NCBI GenBank assembly: GCA_022843825.1
Contig: JALHMX010000001.1
Coordinates: 183,720-247,719, forward strand
Direction: 5' to 3'
Origin: Pseudobdellovibrionaceae bacterium
GTDB lineage: Bacteria; Bdellovibrionota; Bdellovibrionia; Bdellovibrionales; Bdellovibrionaceae
Length of the DNA: 64,000 nucleotides
A program made the position numbers and the translations under genes. A model generated the notes under the pieces. It saw only the letters and a program-made list of their open reading frames with translations. It ran no database searches and had not been told where the DNA came from. Positions 61,052 through 64,000 of this stretch are shown one piece after another; within the stretch, counting starts at the first letter, position 1; each line of letters opens with the position of its first letter.

Positions 61052-64000
61052 GTAAAATATTTTTTGCATTAATGATTTTATTTCCACTTATCTCTAACGC
61101 GCAAACTGGTCCTATTTTTACTTATCATGGGCGTTTAATTGATAACGATACAAACACCGTCGTCAATGGAATGGTCAATTTCATTATTCAAATTGAATCG
61201 ACCAATGGTTGTTTGTTGTATGAAGAAGTGCAAAGTAGAAATTTAATACAAGGGGTTTTTACAATCAATGTGAACGCGGGGTTGGGTACGGTCAGTTATA
61301 GTACTCCGCAAAGTGGCTATAGTGTTCAACAAATTATGTCTAATACCAGTGTTTTAAATTTAAATTATGGAACTTATGTGCCGCCGCCTTTAGTACCGGC
61401 TCACCCTTCTCCACCAGCAGGCGCTTGTACATTTACTCCATCGCCTTCGCGAACAGATGCTCGTCGACTTCGAGTCTATTTCTTTAATCCAGGCGATGTC
61501 ACAATGGTGGCTTGGGAGCCGCTTCCAGTTCAAACTTTGGGATACGTTCCCATGGCAGTCGAAAGTTTGAATGTCGGAGGATATCCTTCCGACGCGCTAT
61601 TAAGATTTGTAAATGGTTTGGGTCAACCGTTGGCGGTCAGCCCATTATCAAATGCCAACTACACAGAGTTGATGTTATTATTAACAGGAGCCAGCGCCAA
61701 TTATTTACACGCAAGTGATCCTGCAGTCGGTTTCACAGGTGCGTTGAATGGTGATATTACTGGAAATCAAACAACGACTGTTGTTTCGCAACTTCGCGGA
61801 GTTCCTCTATCTCCAGCAGCGCCAACTCCGGGTCAGTATTTAGTTTACAACGGAGCAAGCTGGATTCCAACAACGGGAAGCGGCGGTACCGTTCAAAGTG
61901 TAAGTTCTGCCAATGCATACCTAACTGTTGCGGATCCTACTTTGGATCCCATTTTAACACTCAATGTGGGCACTACGGCGGGCACTGTGGCCGCTGGTGA
62001 TGATGCTCGACTTATTGGTTCCATCCAAAGTGGTGGTACCGCAAGTGGTGATCTTAGCGGTACCTATCCAAATCCGACAGTTGCCACTGTCGGTGGAGCA
62101 ACGGCTGCTCAAGTAGCTACAAGTGTTAACGATACGATAAATGCGACCAACTTACCCACAGTATCTACGATAGTAAGAAGAGATGGCTCTGGAAATTCTA
62201 CTTTTAATTTGGTCACTGCAAATTTAGGATCTATAACAGATATAAGCTCAAGAAATATTTATCTTTTTGAACCAACGAATACCTTTAACGTCACTTTAAG
62301 AGCTAACCCCGCTTTAGCTGCAAACGCCAATTTCGTTTTACCAGTTAATAACGGTACTCCAGGGTTTGTTCTTATCACCGACGGTGCAGGTAATACATCT
62401 TGGGGAAGTCCCACTTCTGGTTCAGTGACTGGCGTATCAGCAACGGCACCACTGGTTTCCAGTGGAGGTTTTACACCTGATATATCAATTGCCGCGGCTA
62501 CCGCTTCTACAGATGGGTATCTTACATCAGCGGATTGGAGTAGTTTTAATTCTAAGCTTACAACCACTTTACCGACAGGCCAAACCTGGGTGGGAGATGT
62601 TGGCAGCGTAGCCACACCGCGATTTCTTAATATTCCGGATATCCGATCGACTATCGCGGGAAATTGGTTTGATATTGCTGGCGCCTGTCCCGCGGGAGAG
62701 TCTTGGAATTATAGTCCGGTTACTGATTCCGTCACCTGTGAAGCGTACACTTTAACTTCAGCACAGATAGTTGCGGCACTGACTTATACTCCACTAACGA
62801 ATGCGCTTCCATCAGGTCAGATTTTTGTAGGTAATCTTGGAAACGTGGCGACAGCGACAGAGGTTTCAGGTGATCTCACTATAGATAATTTAGGCATAGC
62901 CACGATCACCAGCGGCGCAGTAACTAACGCTAAGATTGCGGATGGTGCTGTTACCAACATTAAAATTAATGATGTCGCTTGGGGAAAAATATCGTCAACT
63001 CCAACCACGATAGCAGGCTACGGTATCACAGATGCCATTCTTACAAACGCCGGTGGAATCGCAGATATGCAGTCCGGCACCATTGCGGCTCGTCCCGCTG
63101 CTGCGGCCACACCTTTAAGAATATATATCTCTACCGATACAGAAGAAGTTTTTTACAGCAATGGAGTCGCGTGGTTAAGGGTCGGATCATCCGCGGGATT
63201 AGGTGGAACAGTCACAGACGTCACAGCTAGTGGACCATTGGCTTCAACTGGTGGTACAACGCCGAACATTACTATCGCTCAAGCCACCGGCGCAGCAAGT
63301 GGATTTTTAGCGTCAGCTGACTGGACAATATTCAACAACAAACAAAATGCACTAGTCGCTGCAATGGCATCGACAGATGGATATTTAACCAGTGCGGATT
63401 GGTCATTATTTAATAGTAAGTTATCTTTCATTACATCAAGTGACATTCACACGGCATTGTCATTAACAAATGGATTTGTAAGAAGCACAGCTGGTGTTCT
63501 ATCAGCGGCATCACTCACATCAGGTGAAGTTATCACTGCCTTGGGATACACACCAAGTGCAGGTAGCGGGTTAACAACTCTTAATGCTCAGACGGGTGCG
63601 AATCAAACTTTTGCCATAGGAAGTGCGGGAACTGATTTTGCGATTAGCTCATCAGCAGATGTTCATACGTTTAATATACCGACAGCAAGTGCAGCGAACA
63701 GAGGTTTATTAACGTCGTCTGACTGGACAACGTTTAATGCTAAATTATCATCGATTACTTCAGCTGATGTGATCACAGCATTGGGTTACACTCCGGGGAC
63801 AGTAACAGATGTTACAGCAAGTGGACCACTGGCTTCAACTGGTGGTACTACGCCGAATATTACAATTACTCAAGCTACTGGTGCGGTAAGCGGATTTTTA
63901 GCCTCAGCTGATTGGACAACGTTTAATGCTAAACAAAATGCATTGGTTGCAGCAAGTGCAGCAACAGATGGATACTTAACCAGTGCGGATTGGACAACGT
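61048..64000 (+). CDS. large modular fibre-like surface protein (3' end outside window)
   Basis: An open frame of 984 codons from the ATG at 61048, running past the right edge without a stop. A signal peptide spans about 1-18 (MSKIFFALMILFPLISNAQ). The N-terminal domain (about 20-165, TYHGRLIDNDTNTVV, CLLYEEVQ) is like that of the 39223 protein. GALNGDITGNQ...LRGVP...LVYNGASWIP follows near 231-274. A long stretch then repeats phage tail-fibre motifs (DGYLTSADWxxFNxK, VSGDLTIDNLG, ALGYTP). It probably forms a trimeric adhesive fibre on the cell surface. All minus-strand ORFs inside it are shadows. Confidence 0.8.
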   Translation, partial: MSKIFFALMILFPLISNAQTGPIFTYHGRLIDNDTNTVVNGMVNFIIQIESTNGCLLYEEVQSRNLIQGVFTINVNAGLGTVSYSTPQSGYSVQQIMSNTSVLNLNYGTYVPPPLVPAHPSPPAGACTFTPSPSRTDARRLRVYFFNPGDVTMVAWEPLPVQTLGYVPMAVESLNVGGYPSDALLRFVNGLGQPLAVSPLSNANYTELMLLLTGASANYLHASDPAVGFTGALNGDITGNQTTTVVSQLRGVPLSPAAPTPGQYLVYNGASWIPTTGSGGTVQSVSSANAYLTVADPTLDPILTLNVGTTAGTVAAGDDARLIGSIQSGGTASGDLSGTYPNPTVATVGGATAAQVATSVNDTINATNLPTVSTIVRRDGSGNSTFNLVTANLGSITDISSRNIYLFEPTNTFNVTLRANPALAANANFVLPVNNGTPGFVLITDGAGNTSWGSPTSGSVTGVSATAPLVSSGGFTPDISIAAATASTDGYLTSADWSSFNSKLTTTLPTGQTWVGDVGSVATPRFLNIPDIRSTIAGNWFDIAGACPAGESWNYSPVTDSVTCEAYTLTSAQIVAALTYTPLTNALPSGQIFVGNLGNVATATEVSGDLTIDNLGIATITSGAVTNAKIADGAVTNIKINDVAWGKISSTPTTIAGYGITDAILTNAGGIADMQSGTIAARPAAAATPLRIYISTDTEEVFYSNGVAWLRVGSSAGLGGTVTDVTASGPLASTGGTTPNITIAQATGAASGFLASADWTIFNNKQNALVAAMASTDGYLTSADWSLFNSKLSFITSSDIHTALSLTNGFVRSTAGVLSAASLTSGEVITALGYTPSAGSGLTTLNAQTGANQTFAIGSAGTDFAISSSADVHTFNIPTASAANRGLLTSSDWTTFNAKLSSITSADVITALGYTPGTVTDVTASGPLASTGGTTPNITITQATGAVSGFLASADWTTFNAKQNALVAASAATDGYLTSADWTT
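63211..64000 (+). repeat. 591-base-spaced direct repeats in the fibre gene
   Basis: The units at 63211-63420 and 63802-64000 encode near-identical blocks (TDVTASGPLASTGGTTPNIT then ATGAxSGFLASADWTxFNxK and QNALVAA...TDGYLTSADW) and are similar at DNA level, 197 codons apart. The segment between them contains related shorter pieces (ALGYTP, SSDWTTFNAKLSSITSADV). Such repeats can recombine to change fibre length. Confidence 0.75.

Noticed and set aside
62259..63230. Minus- and plus-strand short ORFs within the fibre gene
   Set aside because: The main frame from 61048 is open throughout with clear protein-level repeats; the others are shadows.
1..64000. CRISPR array or insertion sequence
   Set aside because: No regularly spaced short repeats and no transposase-like or integrase-like protein were found in any frame considered.

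Overview
The window looks like chromosomal DNA of a Bdellovibrio-like predatory bacterium (Bdellovibrionota). It is AT-rich by eye (about 40% G+C, estimated, not computed), densely packed and Gram-negative: TonB, a heptose epimerase, lipoproteins and outer-membrane barrels are all encoded. It also carries many secreted or lipoprotein genes of unknown function and long phage-tail-fibre-like surface proteins of the kind described in Bdellovibrio. The low G+C recalls Bdellovibrio exovorus-type genomes more than B. bacteriovorus, but species placement is inference. I saw no rRNA, transposase, integrase or CRISPR array.

Layout. 1-7.9 kb is a core information block: a SpoVR fragment, YciH/SUI1, tadA, then rpsU-yqeY-dnaG-rpoD (the macromolecular-synthesis operon with yqeY inserted) and two almost identical tRNA-CAU genes flanking a methyltransferase. 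8-18 kb is accessory: lipoproteins, a DUF4105/Lnb protease-barrel protein, a matrixin, a DJ-1/PfpI protein, a hydrolase, a TrmK-like methyltransferase coupled to a terminase-small-subunit-like protein, and a small zinc protein. 18.4-24 kb holds pgi, a polyprenyl synthase, Dps, an unknown membrane protein, a REP-like palindrome and a desaturase. 24.2-28.9 kb is a tight minus-strand pantothenate/CoA operon (DUF2520-panB-panC-coaBC-coaX-panD) in which the DUF2520 protein is a good candidate for the missing ketopantoate reductase. 29-34.6 kb has unknown secreted proteins, one with kinase-like motifs, an APC permease and a frameshifted HAD 5'-nucleotidase. 34.7-39.2 kb is a plus-strand run of PIF1-like helicase, hppD, hmgA and ribD; with phhA at 42.5-44.1 kb it gives phenylalanine to maleylacetoacetate. 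39.2-41 kb and 60.1-64 kb each hold a pair made of a lipoprotein gene and an overlapping fibre-like gene. 44.1-53.8 kb holds hldD, a TonB-like protein, an S41 protease, an ATP-grasp-like protein, xthA, speA and leuS. 53.9-59.9 kb holds a lone CpaF-type ATPase with two membrane proteins, a TPR lipoprotein and a LysM-barrel protein.

The best candidate for an undescribed system is the repeated lipoprotein-plus-modular-fibre arrangement. Both fibre proteins share an N-terminal domain and an internal module, and the one at the window end contains DNA-level repeats. Other signals worth following are the tRNA/rpoD-tail duplication, the DUF2520 reductase candidate, the terminase-like gene, promoters implying leaderless mRNAs, and a hairpin that buries the speA ribosome binding site.
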